Source: Halichoerus grypus (taxonomy: Eukaryota > Chordata > Mammalia > Carnivora > Phocidae). From it: DNA of 64,000 nt. The position numbers and the translations under genes are program-made. The stretch is taken from the NCBI RefSeq assembly GCF_964656455.1, contig NC_135721.1:87772754-87836753 (forward strand). The letters run 5' to 3'. Of this stretch, positions 1 to 10,322 are shown piece by piece; the stretch's first letter is position 1; the number at the start of each line of letters is the position of its first letter. The notes below the pieces were generated by a model. That model saw only the letters and a list, made by a program, of their open reading frames with translations. It searched no databases and had not been told where the DNA came from.

Positions 1-22
1 GACTGAGCCACCCAGGTGCCCC
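1..22 (-). mobile_element. SINEC head fragment at window edge
   Basis: Reverse complement of the tRNA-derived SINE head (GACTGAGCCACCCAGGTGCCCC). The rest of the element lies before the window, so only the 5' end of a minus-strand carnivore SINE is visible. It directly abuts an L1 3' fragment. Confidence 0.85.
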
Positions 23-24
23 AA

Positions 25-475
25 AATGTGTCACTCTTAAGTGGATAGTTCAGGGGGTTAAGTGCATTCACACTGTTGTGTAACCATCACCACCATCTCC
101 AGAACTCCCTTCACCTTGCAAAACTGCAACTCTGTGTCTATCAATCCCTAACTCCCCATTCCCTCTCCCCCAGACCCTGCACTCCGCTTTCTGTCTCTAT
201 GCATCTCTACGTCCCTCATGTAAGTGGAATCATACAGTATTGTCCTTCTGTGGCAAGCTTATTTCAATCTCAGCATAATGTCCTTAAGGTTTATCACGTC
301 ATAGCGTATATGGGGATTTTCTTCCTTTTTAAGGCTGAATAATATTCCACTATGTGTTTATACCACCTTTTATTTATGCAGTCATCCGTCCACGCACCCT
401 GAGTGGCTTCCGCCTTTTGATTATCACGAGCAGTGCTGCTATGAACACGGCTGTACCCCCCACCCTTGTATTTTT
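25..475 (-). mobile_element. L1M (L1MB/L1MC-like) 3'-end fragment
   Basis: Read on the plus strand this is the antisense of an old L1 3' UTR and ORF2 end: a CATTCACACTGTTGTGTAAC block, then CCATCACCACCATCTCCAGA, TAAGTGGAATCATACAGTAT, GCTGAATAATATTCCACTAT and a TGCTGCTATGAACACGG block, in the order expected for a minus-strand L1. It is interrupted near 476 by a SINE; L1-like sequence fades out shortly after 692. Subfamily assigned from memory. Confidence 0.85.
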
Positions 476-677
476 TTTTTTTAAAGATTTTATTTATTCA
501 TTTGAGACACAGAGATACAGAGAGAGAGAGCATGAGCAGGGAGAGAGGCAGAGGGAGAAGGAGAAGCAGGCTCCCTGCTGAGCCGGGAGCCCGATGTGGG
601 GCTCGATCCCAGGACCCTGGAATCATGACCTGAGCCGAAGGCAGATGCTTAACCATCTGAGCCACCCAGGCGCCCCC
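476..677 (-). mobile_element. SINEC (tRNA-Lys-derived carnivore SINE)
   Basis: Complete minus-strand copy: T-run and AAAGATTTTATTTATTCATT at the left, GCCACCCAGGCGCCCC (head) at the right. It inserted into the minus-strand L1. Flanked by a 15-bp direct repeat CACCCTTGTATTTTT at 461-475 and 678-692, a clean target-site duplication that fixes both ends. Confidence 0.95.
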
Positions 678-692
678 CACCCTTGTATTTTT

Positions 693-1629
693 GAGCCATC
701 CTTTTATTTCATGATGTGGAGGAGCTAGACGGGGCCCAAAGGCACGTAAGCGAGGGGGTCAAAGGGAAGAAAATTTTTTTCTGTGAGCTCTGGTTAAAAG
801 AACAGCAGAGAAGTCTAAGAGGTGGCAACTACTCTTCTCAATTGCATAGTTTGCAATGAGAAGGATTTTGAGCAGCGATTTTCTTTTTTAGGATCACACA
901 GAGCCAGGAAAGAGAAAATGGGGCTCAAATGAAGGCAGAGAAGATTCTGTCTGGGGCTAAGAAAATAACTGTTGATGTGATTAACAATGGAGGGAATCTA
1001 TAGAATCTTTACTCAGGACAACCACATGTTCTAAGTGCCTTAGACATTTATGAGATCTATGAAATCCCAACAGGAAACGGGACTTCGTGACAAAGCTGTG
1101 GGCGGGGTCTAGGGGAACCAAGAGGGACGGTGTAGTTACCTAGGGTTGGTATCAGACAAGCTGTTAACATCTCCGAGGGTGAAGGGACCACAGGGAAACA
1201 GTTTCCCAAACCTGGAAGGAGTGTGTCATATAGGGGAGGGGACATTTGGTGGTAGGACGCAGCCAGCCTGAAGAAACCTTTTCATTAAGAGGAGAGTCAA
1301 GGGAATAAATACCTCCCCTCTCTCTCCGCCTGTCCCATTAACCGCTGGTGTCTCCTATTGGCTACATACACCACCCAGAACGCTGAGGCAGGGAGCCCAT
1401 GATGTCATCAGTGTGGGGGAACCCCAGGTGCAGAGAGAAGGGTGGAGAGGTGTGAAGGGGAACAGGAAGGCTACCCAGCATGCCAGTAATGTTCATTCCT
1501 GAGAGGCTCTTCCAGTTCTGGGTTTCTTGGATTTTCTGGAACACAAACTATTTGGAATCTTTTAAAACCTTTTACATTTCCCCCAATTTGAAGGATAGGC
1601 ATCTGCATCTAGGAACTAAACTTTTAAGA
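693..1629. other. Unique intergenic DNA, no gene seen
   Basis: No recognisable repeat apart from possible L1 residue in the first tens of bases. Short open frames on the minus strand (1057-1245, 1362-1544) have no recognisable similarity and nothing around them suggesting exons. Confidence 0.6.
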
Positions 1630-2085
1630 AATAATAACACGATAATGATCAGAGGCTGAGGAAAGAGAGCCTGGCAGAGAAGATCCTTGGAACTATTTAA
1701 GCCACAAAATCAGTAATGATAGAGTGTAACCCACAGAAGACACTATTCATGAGTCCATACTGATACAAATAAACAAATAAATACAGGGGCGGTTGGTGGC
1801 GGGGGGGGCAGATCTCCCTTACACAAGAACTCCAATTCATAAACGTTGAAGGAATGAATACAGGAAACAGAAAATCACCATCAGTACCCCATAAGAATAA
1901 TTGTTGCAGGAAAGATCCATTGATGGATGCTGGAATTAATACACAAAAGTTTGAGAAGAATCAGGATATCTGCATAGTTTAAACTATCTCCCTCAATGTA
2001 TTTATTAGTTACAAGGGAGAATGGTAACTTTACAAGTGGAGAAGGTTGGCAGACACCACCTTCCCTAGGGGTCAAAATTAACATC
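1630..2085 (+). mobile_element. L1ME/L1MD-like 3' UTR fragment
   Basis: Plus-strand match to the long 3' UTR of old L1s: CATGAGTCCATACTGATAC followed by an AAATAAAT run, GCAGATCTCCCTTACACAAG, GGAAACAGAAAATCACCATC, GGAGAATGGTAACTTTACAA and GGTCAAAATTAACATCAGCAG. No A-rich tail is present; the fragment is cut where minus-strand L1 sequence begins. Left boundary approximate. Confidence 0.75.
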
Positions 2086-3075
2086 AGCAGTGTAAGTTAT
2101 ACTCAAGTCTTTTGGTGGAGATAAGTGCTCCTTCTCTTGAGTGCTTATACTTAGGAGTTGTAACTGCTGTATCATAGGGTAGCCGTATGCTTAGTTTATT
2201 AAAAACTGCCAACTGTTTTCCAAAGTGACTGTACAGTTGTACATTTGCACCAGGAGCATGTGAGAGTTCCAGTGGCTCCTCATTCTTGCCAACACTTGGT
2301 ATTGGGTTCTTACTTCTAGTTATTCTAGTGGATATGTTGTGGGATCTCACTGGGATTTGAATTTGCATTTCCCTTATGATTGATGATGCTGAGTATCTTT
2401 TCATGTGCTTATTGACCACTGAGATAGCTTCTTTTGTGAGATGTCTATTCAAGTTTTTTTGCCTATTTTTTCTTGCTTCTTAAAACTTGGGCTGTTTGTC
2501 TTCCTTGTCCTGATTTGTAGAAGTTTCTCTCTTATGCATACAGGACTTTGCCAGATCTAGAGATCAATTTGTCAACATTTTCTCCAAGTCTGTGGCTGGC
2601 CTTTTCACTTTCTTTTTTTTTTTTTAAGATTTTATTTACTTATTTGACAGAGAGAGACACAGTGAGAGAGGGAACACAAGCAGGGGGAGAGGGAGAAGCA
2701 GGCTTCCCGTGGAGCAAGGAGCCTGATGCGGGGCTCGATCCCAGGACCCTGGGATCATGACCTGAGCCGAAGGCAGACGCTTAACAACTGAGCCACCCAG
2801 GCGCCCCTGGCCTTTTCACTTTCTTGATGGTGTCTTTTAAATGTGATAAAGTCCAGTTCATAAATTTTTAATTTCATGGTCAGTGATTTTTGTGTCCTCA
2901 GAAATCTTTGCCACTTCAATATCATGAAGAATTACCCTGTTTTCTTCTAGAAGCTTTATCATTTTAGCTTTTACATTAAGATCTATAGTCCATTGTAAAT
3001 TAAATTTTTTCCCCTCCAATCTGGACATTTAGGTACTCCAGGATCATTTATTGAAAAGTGCACACTTTTTAAATA
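2086..3075 (-). mobile_element. L1M ORF2 3' region fragment
   Basis: Antisense L1 ORF2. The minus-strand translation around 2090-2450 retains L1 ORF2 C-terminal features (VNKHMKRYSASSIIREMQIQ near its start, then RLPYDTAVTTPKYK, corresponding to the LPYDPAIPLLGIYPK stretch). Stops and frameshifts break it, so it is a pseudogene. It continues to a GGATCATTTATTGAAAAG block at about 3040-3060 and resumes after another L1 piece at 3717. A SINE sits inside it at 2614-2806. Confidence 0.85.
2614..2806 (-). mobile_element. SINEC
   Basis: Complete minus-strand SINE inserted into L1 ORF2 antisense sequence. An 18-bp perfect target-site duplication CTGGCCTTTTCACTTTCT lies at 2596-2613 and 2807-2824. 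It retains the B-box-derived GGGGCTCGATCCC and ends with the head complement GCCACCCAGGCGCCCC. Confidence 0.96.
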
Positions 3076-3470
3076 TTTTCTTAGTTTTTACCTAATGTCC
3101 TTTTCCTGTCCCAAGATCTCATCTAGGACATCACATTACACTTAATCATTGTGTCTTCTTAGGCATCCCATAGACATGATAGTTTCTCACATTCTCCTTC
3201 TTTTGGATGACCTTGACAATTCAGGGGAGTAGCTGTAGAATGTCCCTCAATTTGGGTTTGTCTGATGTTTTTCTCACAGGCTGGGCATATGGGTTTTTAG
3301 GAGGAAGCCCACAGTGGCCAAGTGCCATTCTTATGACATCATATAAAGGGTATTAACAGCATCTATCACTGTGACATTGGCCTTAACCATCTGGCTGAGG
3401 TAGTGCTAAACTTATCTTTAAACTGCATGTTAGTGACATTTTTACATAGTATGTGCAATAATTTTCTTCA
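3076..3470 (-). mobile_element. L1M 3' UTR fragment
   Basis: Antisense of an old L1 3' UTR: TTTTACCTAATGTCCTTTT, CATCACATTACACTTAATC, GATGACCTTGACAATTCAGG, TTGGGTTTGTCTGATGTTTT and CATCTGGCTGAGGTAGTGCT in the expected order. It separates two halves of a minus-strand ORF2 fragment (to 3075 and from 3717), so it is probably a nested insertion. DNA from 3471 to 3716 is not recognised. Confidence 0.75.
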
Positions 3471-3716
3471 ACTTCCAAGATACCCCTTTTCCAGATGAAG
3501 AATTGCTAAACTTAAAGTGGTAGGTCCAGTTATCAATCTCAAAAAAGTACAATGAATATACTATCTTCTCTGTTTTTAGGTCTTGATACATAATCATTGA
3601 ACTTTGATCAGATGGACAATTGGGCCCATTGCTTTCAACTTAGAGGCACTTCACCTGGAAACATATAGAGCACATGATTTGAAGACAGCTAACCTGCTGT
3701 TTAGGGAAACTTATTC

Positions 3717-4012
3717 TGCTTCCCAACTCTGTGGCATCTTGTATTTGTCTATCTTTATGCCAGTTCTACGCGATCTTAACTCCTCTGGCTTTATCGGGAT
3801 TCTTGGTAGCAATGTAGTGTGAGCTTTCCAATTTTGTGCTTCTTATTTAAGATTCTTGGCTATTCTAGGTCTTTGCATTTCCTTGCAAATTTTTGGAATT
3901 TACATTGTCAGTTTCTATAAAAATGCCTGCTGCAACCTTGATTGGGATTGTGTTGAATCTAGATTGTGTAGAATCTAATTTGGGAAAAACTGAAGCTTAA
4001 GCATGTTGAGGC
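3717..4012 (-). mobile_element. L1M ORF2 fragment (continuation)
   Basis: Antisense L1 ORF2: TTGTCTATCTTTATGCCAGT, AAGATTCTTGGCTATTCTAG, TTGCATTTCCTTGCAAATTT, GATTGGGATTGTGTTGAATC. It is the expected upstream ORF2 continuation of the 2086-3075 fragment after an intervening L1 3' UTR. Confidence 0.8.
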
Positions 4013-5220
4013 CTCTGATCCTTGCATGTGGCTTCTCTCTGCAAAGAGCTAACGGAGTGTATTCAGTGAAGCACTAATGTGATGTTCAGTGATTCAACAG
4101 GTAGTTTCCAAGCACCAGGCAACCTGCAAAGCCCCGGCTCTCATGGCTCTTAGAGGGTGGGGGCAGGTAGAGGGGAGTGCGGGCAAGCCACAAGCAAGTA
4201 CATAAGTAAACACTGTCAGCTGCTTATAACTTCTGTGGAGAAAAATAAAGGAGACTCCCTGGCGGCAGGGGGCGGTGGGGTGGGGTAGGGGTGGGGAGTG
4301 CTGTCGTGGGCTGGAGTCTTGCTCTGGTGTTTTAGGGAGTCATAGAAGGCCCACAAATAAGACCACATTTGAGCTATGAACTGAGGGAAGTGAGCCATGG
4401 GCATACATACCAGGGAGACTGGACAAAGTTTGTCTCTTGCTCTGGGTGAATGGGAAGGCACCTGAGGTTCTGATCAGAGAGGCGAGAGATAGCTTCCTCA
4501 GAGGACAGCTGCAATTCTAGAAAGAATTAAGTCTGTACATGTGAAAGTACCCAGCGCAAGCCTGGCCCACAGCCAACACTCAAAATCAGGTGATCTTCTT
4601 TGATGGCAAGGACGAGACATAACGCATCTTTACACATGCCATGATGTCCAGCCTGCTCCTTACCCATATTACGTGCTCAATAAGTATCTGAGGAATGAAG
4701 GAGAGAAGGAAGGGAGGGACAGACAGGCAGAGAGGAGGAAAGGAAGGTCAGAGCCAGAGCCAACCCTTTCTGAATTCTGGTGTGATTGACTAACACCGAC
4801 TCCCACAAATCTCTCAATGACCATGGTTAATCCAGAATGACAGTACTCACAAAGTACATTTAAAGCGACAACTATGTCCTGATGACTAAAAGTTAAAACA
4901 AACACTGCCGTGTGTGCAGGAGCTATTAACTAAAGGTAAAAGCCACTCGGACTCGTCAAAGGGGCCAATGGCTCCCTCATCGACCCTCAGCCAGGACAAA
5001 AGTCTGAAAAATCAGAATCTCATTTTATCTCCATCCGGTTCTATGGGGAGAATGGGCTGGCTCTGGTTACCTCCCCTTACGAATCAGGGGGCACCACCCA
5101 GAAGGGCTGCGTGACCCGCCCATGGACACAGGGCCTGCGGGCAGAGCCCACCCTGGGCTGTGCCTTCTTGGAGCGGACTCAGGCACTTCACCCACAGCCT
5201 GCCGCGCATGTGTGGGCTTC
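4013..5220. other. Unique intergenic DNA with possible weak MIR/L2 traces
   Basis: Mostly unrecognised. A GTGCTCAATAAGTATCTGAG stretch at about 4672-4691 resembles the conserved end of L2/MIR-type repeats but is too short to call. Holds a strong G-quadruplex motif at 4268-4296. No exon-like open frame. Confidence 0.55.
4268..4296 (+). other. G-quadruplex motif (runs of four G)
   Basis: GGGG-T-GGGG-TA-GGGG-T-GGGG at 4277-4296, preceded by another GGGGG run at 4268. Four G4 tracts with loops of 1, 2 and 1 nt predict a very stable parallel quadruplex on the plus strand. No associated gene or promoter is recognised. Confidence 0.8.
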
Positions 5221-5615
5221 TGACTTCAGAGCCAGGCTCATTTACATTTCAGTTCCAACCCACTTACTCTGTGACCTTGAGCAAGTCCCTTAAACTTCCT
5301 GAGTTTCTGTTTCCCTCATTCCTTTTTTTTTTTTTTTTTTTAGGTTTTATTTATTTATTTGAGAGAGAGAATGAGACAGAGAGAGAGCATGAGATGGGGG
5401 AGGGTCAGAGGGAGAAGCAGACTCCCTGCCGAGCAGGGAGCCCGACGCGGGACTCGATCCCAGGACTCCAGGATCATGACCTGAGCCGAAGGCAGTCGCT
5501 TAACCAACTGAGCCACCCAGGCGCCCTGTTTCCCTCATTCCTAAAGTGAGGCTGACACCCACCAGGCAGAGATGGTGTGAGCCGTCAATGAGAAGTATGT
5601 CTGCATGCATGGGTG
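5221..5615 (+). mobile_element. MIR, split by a SINE
   Basis: Plus-strand MIR core: CAGAGCCAGGCT, then CCACTTACTCTGTGACCTTG, AGCAAGTCCCTTAAACTTCC, TGAGTTTCTGTTTCCCTC, resuming after the SINE with CTAAAGTGAGGCTGACACCC. The SINE at 5324-5526 interrupts it at the TTTCCTCATCTGTAAAATG-equivalent site, so the MIR is much older. Confidence 0.85.
5324..5526 (-). mobile_element. SINEC
   Basis: Complete minus-strand SINE with long T-run at the left and head complement at the right, inserted in an MIR. Perfect 16-bp target-site duplication TGTTTCCCTCATTCCT at 5308-5323 and 5527-5542. Confidence 0.96.
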
Positions 5616-6955
5616 CAAAAGGGACCAGCAGGATGCTTGCAACCAGGCCTCAAGGGGAGTCCTGTCCATCCCACGCCTGCCTCCCGTTAACGGTCCTAGC
5701 CTTTACATTCCCACTGGGGGCCTGAGCCCCTGCTAAGGCAGGTGACTCCAGGCTCGTTCTTTCTTCTTAGCGGCCTTAAATTTCAATGAACACACTCTCT
5801 GCACAGCAGGAAGGTCACCGCAGGGTGAATGGAGCCACACAGACCTAACATTTCCGAGAGGTGCTCCCGACCAGAGAAAGGGAGGACTGTGTGGGTGGGA
5901 AGAGTATGTTACCAGCCGAGAGGCACCCACAGATGGGTGCTTCTGCCCCACCTCCAGAGACCACGTGTGGCTGCCAGCAAGCAGGGTGGCTGGAGACCGC
6001 CAAGCAGGATGGGGTGGGTAAAGCACCTTGGGCTAGGCCCAGGAAGCAGCCCAGCTGCAGAATCAAAGCAAGGCCAGTGAGCACGGGCTGGGCTCGGGAA
6101 GTCCCCACCCGCTGCTAGAGGAGGCAGAGCTAGCGGGACACACGGGGTCTCTGAGCTCCTGGGGCTGGCATCCACCTCTGGGAAGAGGAAAAGGCCGTGG
6201 TGGCCTGGAGTCGCCAAGCTGAAGCCCTGCTTCCGCCCTTCAGCTGCTCTGTGTGACCTTGGGCAAGGAGGTGTGCTGCCCGTCCTCGTGCCTCACCGGG
6301 GACAGTAGGGCCTTCTTCATTGCGCGGTGACAAGAAGAGAGTGAGAGAATTGGTGAGAAACCCCCAGCACAGGCCCCGGGCACAAATCCTCAAAAATGTC
6401 TAGCTGCTATTGATCACAATATCAGTAATGATAATAAGCTAAATAGTAGGCAGTAGAAACTGGTACTTAAGCTTATAAAATGTCTTTGATCAGAGTGGGA
6501 TTATTGTTCCTGTCTACCAGAGTTGAAAAGTGTGTGTGTGTGGGGGGGGGCATGGCAGAAAGACAGACAGACATGCCCACACACTGCCTGGAGTGGTGGT
6601 CCTGCCCAAGGTGGTGGGTGGTAACTCAGCAGAGACCTAGGTCGTTGTCAGGCTGGGAGGGAGGGAAAGAAGGGAACGGGATAAACACAGAATGACTGAG
6701 GATGTCCTCAAAAAATGGCTATTGACCTTAATTGAACTGAAGAACAAAAGTGAGGTCTGCAAGTGACATTTTCATTACCTAGGTGAAATTTCTACACTAA
6801 GGGTTCTGGAACGTTCTTTATCACAGCCACCTACTGCCCTATAACGGATTGAAACTCTGGCCCTTGGTGAACAGTGACCAACAAATGGCAGCGTGCTTGT
6901 TTTCTCATGGCACATCTGCCCTGGGTCCCACAGTGTGTCAGCAGTGAGATGGGAG
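5616..6955. other. Unique GC-richer DNA
   Basis: Apart from the MIR at 6222-6312, nothing is recognised. 5730-6400 has several overlapping open frames on both strands (up to 102 aa) that shadow one another in GC-rich sequence, with no domain. A short GT/G-rich run lies at about 6530-6550. Confidence 0.55.
6222..6312 (+). mobile_element. MIR fragment
   Basis: MIR core words GCCCTGCTTCCGCCCTTCAG, CTGTGTGACCTTGGGCAAGG and GTGCCTCACCGGGGACAGTA, matching the plus-strand MIR order (gctctgccactta / tgtgtgaccttgggcaag / gcctcagtttc). Confidence 0.75.
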
Positions 6956-7067
6956 GCAAATGAATCATTTAGGCAAAAGCAGCTGTAAACAATATGTAAA
7001 TGAATGGGTATGGTTGTGTTCCAATAAAACTTTATTTACAAAAACAGGCTGGGGGCCAGATAGAATC
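6956..7067. mobile_element. hAT-Charlie-type DNA transposon fragment
   Basis: Contains AAAGCAGCTGTAAACAATAT and GTGTTCCAATAAAACTTTAT directly followed by TTACAAAAACAGGC, the signature of an abundant non-autonomous mammalian hAT element. A better preserved copy is at 25871-26060. The left part is diverged and the boundary is uncertain. Confidence 0.7.
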
Positions 7068-9300
7068 ACTAGAATCACTACTCAGCCTTCCTCTTCAGGG
7101 TCTTTTACTTTCTAACTTTTTGTACAGCCAGGATAAGCCAGTGGGTCATTCCATATCATCTTGAATTTTCTTCCAAATGACTATTATAAGCCTGTTGTGT
7201 TGCAAGGCCATTGTTTTTATAAAATGAAATCATGACATTTTCAAATTGGCTGAGAAATGGTTTGAATTATAGGACCCAACTTATCTGGAGAATGCTAATA
7301 TTCCTCCCCACCGTACCGACCAAACCTGGTGAATTTAGTTCATTAAAAAGAAAAAAAATATATTAAAAACAAGAATGTGTTGAAATCAAAAGGGGCGATA
7401 CCAAACACACGCATGCCCCCCCCCATCCACTGGGGTTTATTTACTGTCAACAGTGAGTGTGCCTTCTGTCCTCCCAGTCAGCCCCTGGTGAGGGGACCGC
7501 ATGTCGTTTCAGATTAACATCTCTATCTTCTATGTGCGAACTTGGTAACAATTTTTCCTCATTATATTTAAGAAATAGAAAGGCTTTGAAAAACAGTCAC
7601 TGATGAACTGCCATGCTTACTTGTCTCCCTTTGTCCTTTGGGGGAGGCTAGGAAATAACTTCCACATTTTAATTCTTCCTCTCCAGGGAATGTTGTTTTG
7701 GTTGCAATGATTCATTTGCTGGGGGAAAAATAGCTTTTCTAAAGGAAACGGGCAGTAAAAATCTGAGCGCCACCCGCTCCTACAGTCCGAATTCCCCTCC
7801 ACCTGAGAAATGCTCTCCACACTCTGGCACATTCAGCAACTTGGAAAATGCATGGTGGACAGGCCCATCCGTCGTCCCCCTGGCCACTCCGGCGAGTCCC
7901 CCATGCAGCTGTGCCTCCAGAGCCTTGCTGGGGGGCCTCACGGGGCCCGGTTCCCAGATGTTACCGAGATGAGATCCCCCACCTCAGCGAGCTTCCACGA
8001 ACACACGAGAATTGATACCACAAGCTTCTCCACGGTCAACACTTCAGCTTTATCTGTCAGTTATGATCATGAGTCCCACTTCCAAGGGTCTGATGATTCA
8101 TTATTCAGGGAAAGAGCAATGAAGGAGGGGATAGAGAAAGTTAGAAACTTCGTTATTAAGTAAATTTACAATGACATCGTTCGGTCAGCAAAGAACTTCC
8201 AAAATAAAAAGCATCTCGATATCTGGATATTAGGTTCATCCTCACGGGACCTATTATTCTTGCAACCTTTGGATCTTATGTTCCAATCACTTCAGATTCC
8301 TTTCAGAGGGCCCCTTTATAAAGAGTTTAGCCTCCACAGCGAAAACCTGAGTCAACTAGAGAATCCGATGGGGGACAGTGTGTGGTCAGGGTGTGGACAA
8401 TAGATGCCTATAAAAATCAGCAAGAGGGGAAGAGGAGATTTATGAGTCATGCTCAGAGCTGAGTCAGTGAAAGCCTTTGTTGGGAACCGCTCGTCAGCTG
8501 CCACTGACAAACTGAAATGGATCCATAAAACCCTGCTCCAGCCAACATCTCCCCTCCACGTAACCGTTGGTACTAATGCTCCTTCCGGCCTGGGAACACT
8601 CATCCTCATTGTGCTCAAGTTTGCAAGGACAGCCAAAGGAATAGATGCCCTTGAAATAAGAGGCCAGGCCTGTTTTGGACACCCAGGCTGTGGAATTTGG
8701 GGTTTCACATCAGAGCTTCAAATAATGTTTAATCAAAATGTGGGATGTTTCACGCGAACTGCCAACGGTGGGAGGCAACACGATTAATTTGGGAGCCGAC
8801 AGGATCTAAGTTTGAATGTCCTTTGCCTTCTTCCCTTCACAGCGTGGTGGCCTGGACAGAGCCTCGAGAAGGACTACCTCACTGCAAATGCGGGATGATG
8901 CCCACTCTCCCCCGTCCATGTGAGACCCAAGAGGGCAGCTCACCCCTGCAAAGCACTTAGCAAGGGATGGTGGGCAAGAAAGCTGAATCGCCTCCTTTTT
9001 TCACAGCACGGAGGTCAGGAACCTGACTCTGCGGCGAGAGCGGGCCCGGACCTTCAGAGCTGCACACCTAACACCACACTCCTCGTTGGTACAAACGGCC
9101 TTACGTTGCGTCGCCTTCCCTCTCCTCTCATTGAAAGATTTTTCTTTTCTTTACAATTTCAATGGGCAATGCAGTCTGCTGTCTGTGAAAAGCCAGGCAG
9201 CTCCTGCCAAGCCCGTGGGCTGATAAGAGGCCATGGGAGCACTCTTCGTGCTGTGAGACCCTATGGTGACTTGTTGTATTGACCGTGTTCACTTTTCACA
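7068..9300. other. Long repeat-poor unique stretch
   Basis: About 2.2 kb with no recognised interspersed repeat. Open frames (7810-8163 plus, 117 aa; 8449-8787 plus, 112 aa; 8352-8708 minus, 118 aa; 8920-9282 plus, 120 aa) overlap each other on opposite strands and have no recognised domain. I do not call any as genes. Absence of repeats over this length suggests constraint, but this is inference. Confidence 0.55.
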
Positions 9301-9618
9301 GGCATCCCCGGAGTTAGAGCCCCTGGTGTTCCTGCTGTTGGCTCCCTGTGGTACAATTCAGCTGGGAATAATTCCCCCCGGGGAGGGGCTGCTGGCCTGT
9401 GGGGTCTTCCTCTGCGGTGGGGAGTGCTGACAGGTACATCCAAGCCGCCTGGACAGGCCTCCCCACCCGACCCGAGTCTGGTTGTATCTGGTGCCCACGG
9501 TCGGGAAATGGGCCTTGACCACTGACACTCAGACCTGTTGAAGCAGAGGGTGGCCTCGTGCCTGCTCAAAGTGACCGCTCCTGTCCTGGGTGCCCCGCCC
9601 CGCGTGTGCCTCTGTGAG

Positions 9619-9663
9619 CATCTGGCCCGATAACACTGAAGAAACTGCGAGAGAAAGTAGGAG
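9619..9663 (+). repeat. 45-bp local direct repeat, copy 1
   Basis: Begins CATCTGGCCCGATAACACTG and ends GAGAGAAAGTAGGAG. It matches 10278-10322 at 44 of 45 positions (G at 9657 versus A). Flanks on both sides differ immediately. It is not a repeat family I recognise. Confidence 0.95.
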
Positions 9664-10277
9664 CCACAGTCACCAATGCCACAAGGGGCCCGGCCAGGGG
9701 GCGCCCCGAGGAGACGTCCAGCCCACCCACGGCAAGCAGCCCCTAACTGGGGGAGGGGCAGAAGGAAAAGGGGTGCCCCTGCCAGTGAACAAGCTGCCTT
9801 CATGAGATGTAAAGCAGGCAGGTTCTGTAGAAACAATTCCATTTCTGGATGCCCCACCAGCTTTGGATGGAGGGTGATTTCCAACATAGACTCGTGTCCT
9901 TCCCTCCCTCGCTGGACACCTGCCTTCCATTTTCCCTTCCAGAAACACACAGCCCCTTGCACACACGGAGTCTGAGGAAAGGCCTGCCCTACAGACACAA
10001 ACACAGACCAAGAAGCCCCAGCCCCGTGAGAGAAGAGGCTCCAAGCACTTCCACCAGGAAGACCTCAGCCGACGGTGGGGGAATCACTACCCGAGACAGG
10101 CTTGTTCATCAAGCGAGCAGAGAGTTGTCAGCAGGTCCAAAAAGGCCCGACTTTCACACCATTTAAAGGCCAATTGGGTTGTGCCCTGGCAGGACTAGAA
10201 ACCTCCAGTTTCCCCACTTTGTACATTCAGATATTCATGTTGTAAATGAAAGGTATTTTAGAAGATCTCTCTCCTCC

Positions 10278-10322
10278 CATCTGGCCCGATAACACTGAAG
10301 AAACTGCGAGAGAAAATAGGAG
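10278..10322 (+). repeat. 45-bp local direct repeat, copy 2
   Basis: Second copy of the segment at 9619-9663, same orientation, 659 bp downstream, one mismatch. Similarity starts and stops sharply, so a templated insertion or dispersed short duplication is more likely than an ordinary tandem duplication. Confidence 0.95.

Noticed and set aside
498..680. Small open frames such as VAQSVKHLPSAQVMISGSWD in many places
   Set aside because: These are translated SINE copies, which give near-identical peptides at every insertion; not genes.
9261..10004. 247-aa minus-strand open frame, the longest in the window
   Set aside because: Lies in stop-poor GC-rich DNA, has plus-strand open frames opposite it, an Arg/Gly/Pro/Ala-rich product with no domain, and no splice, promoter or polyA context.
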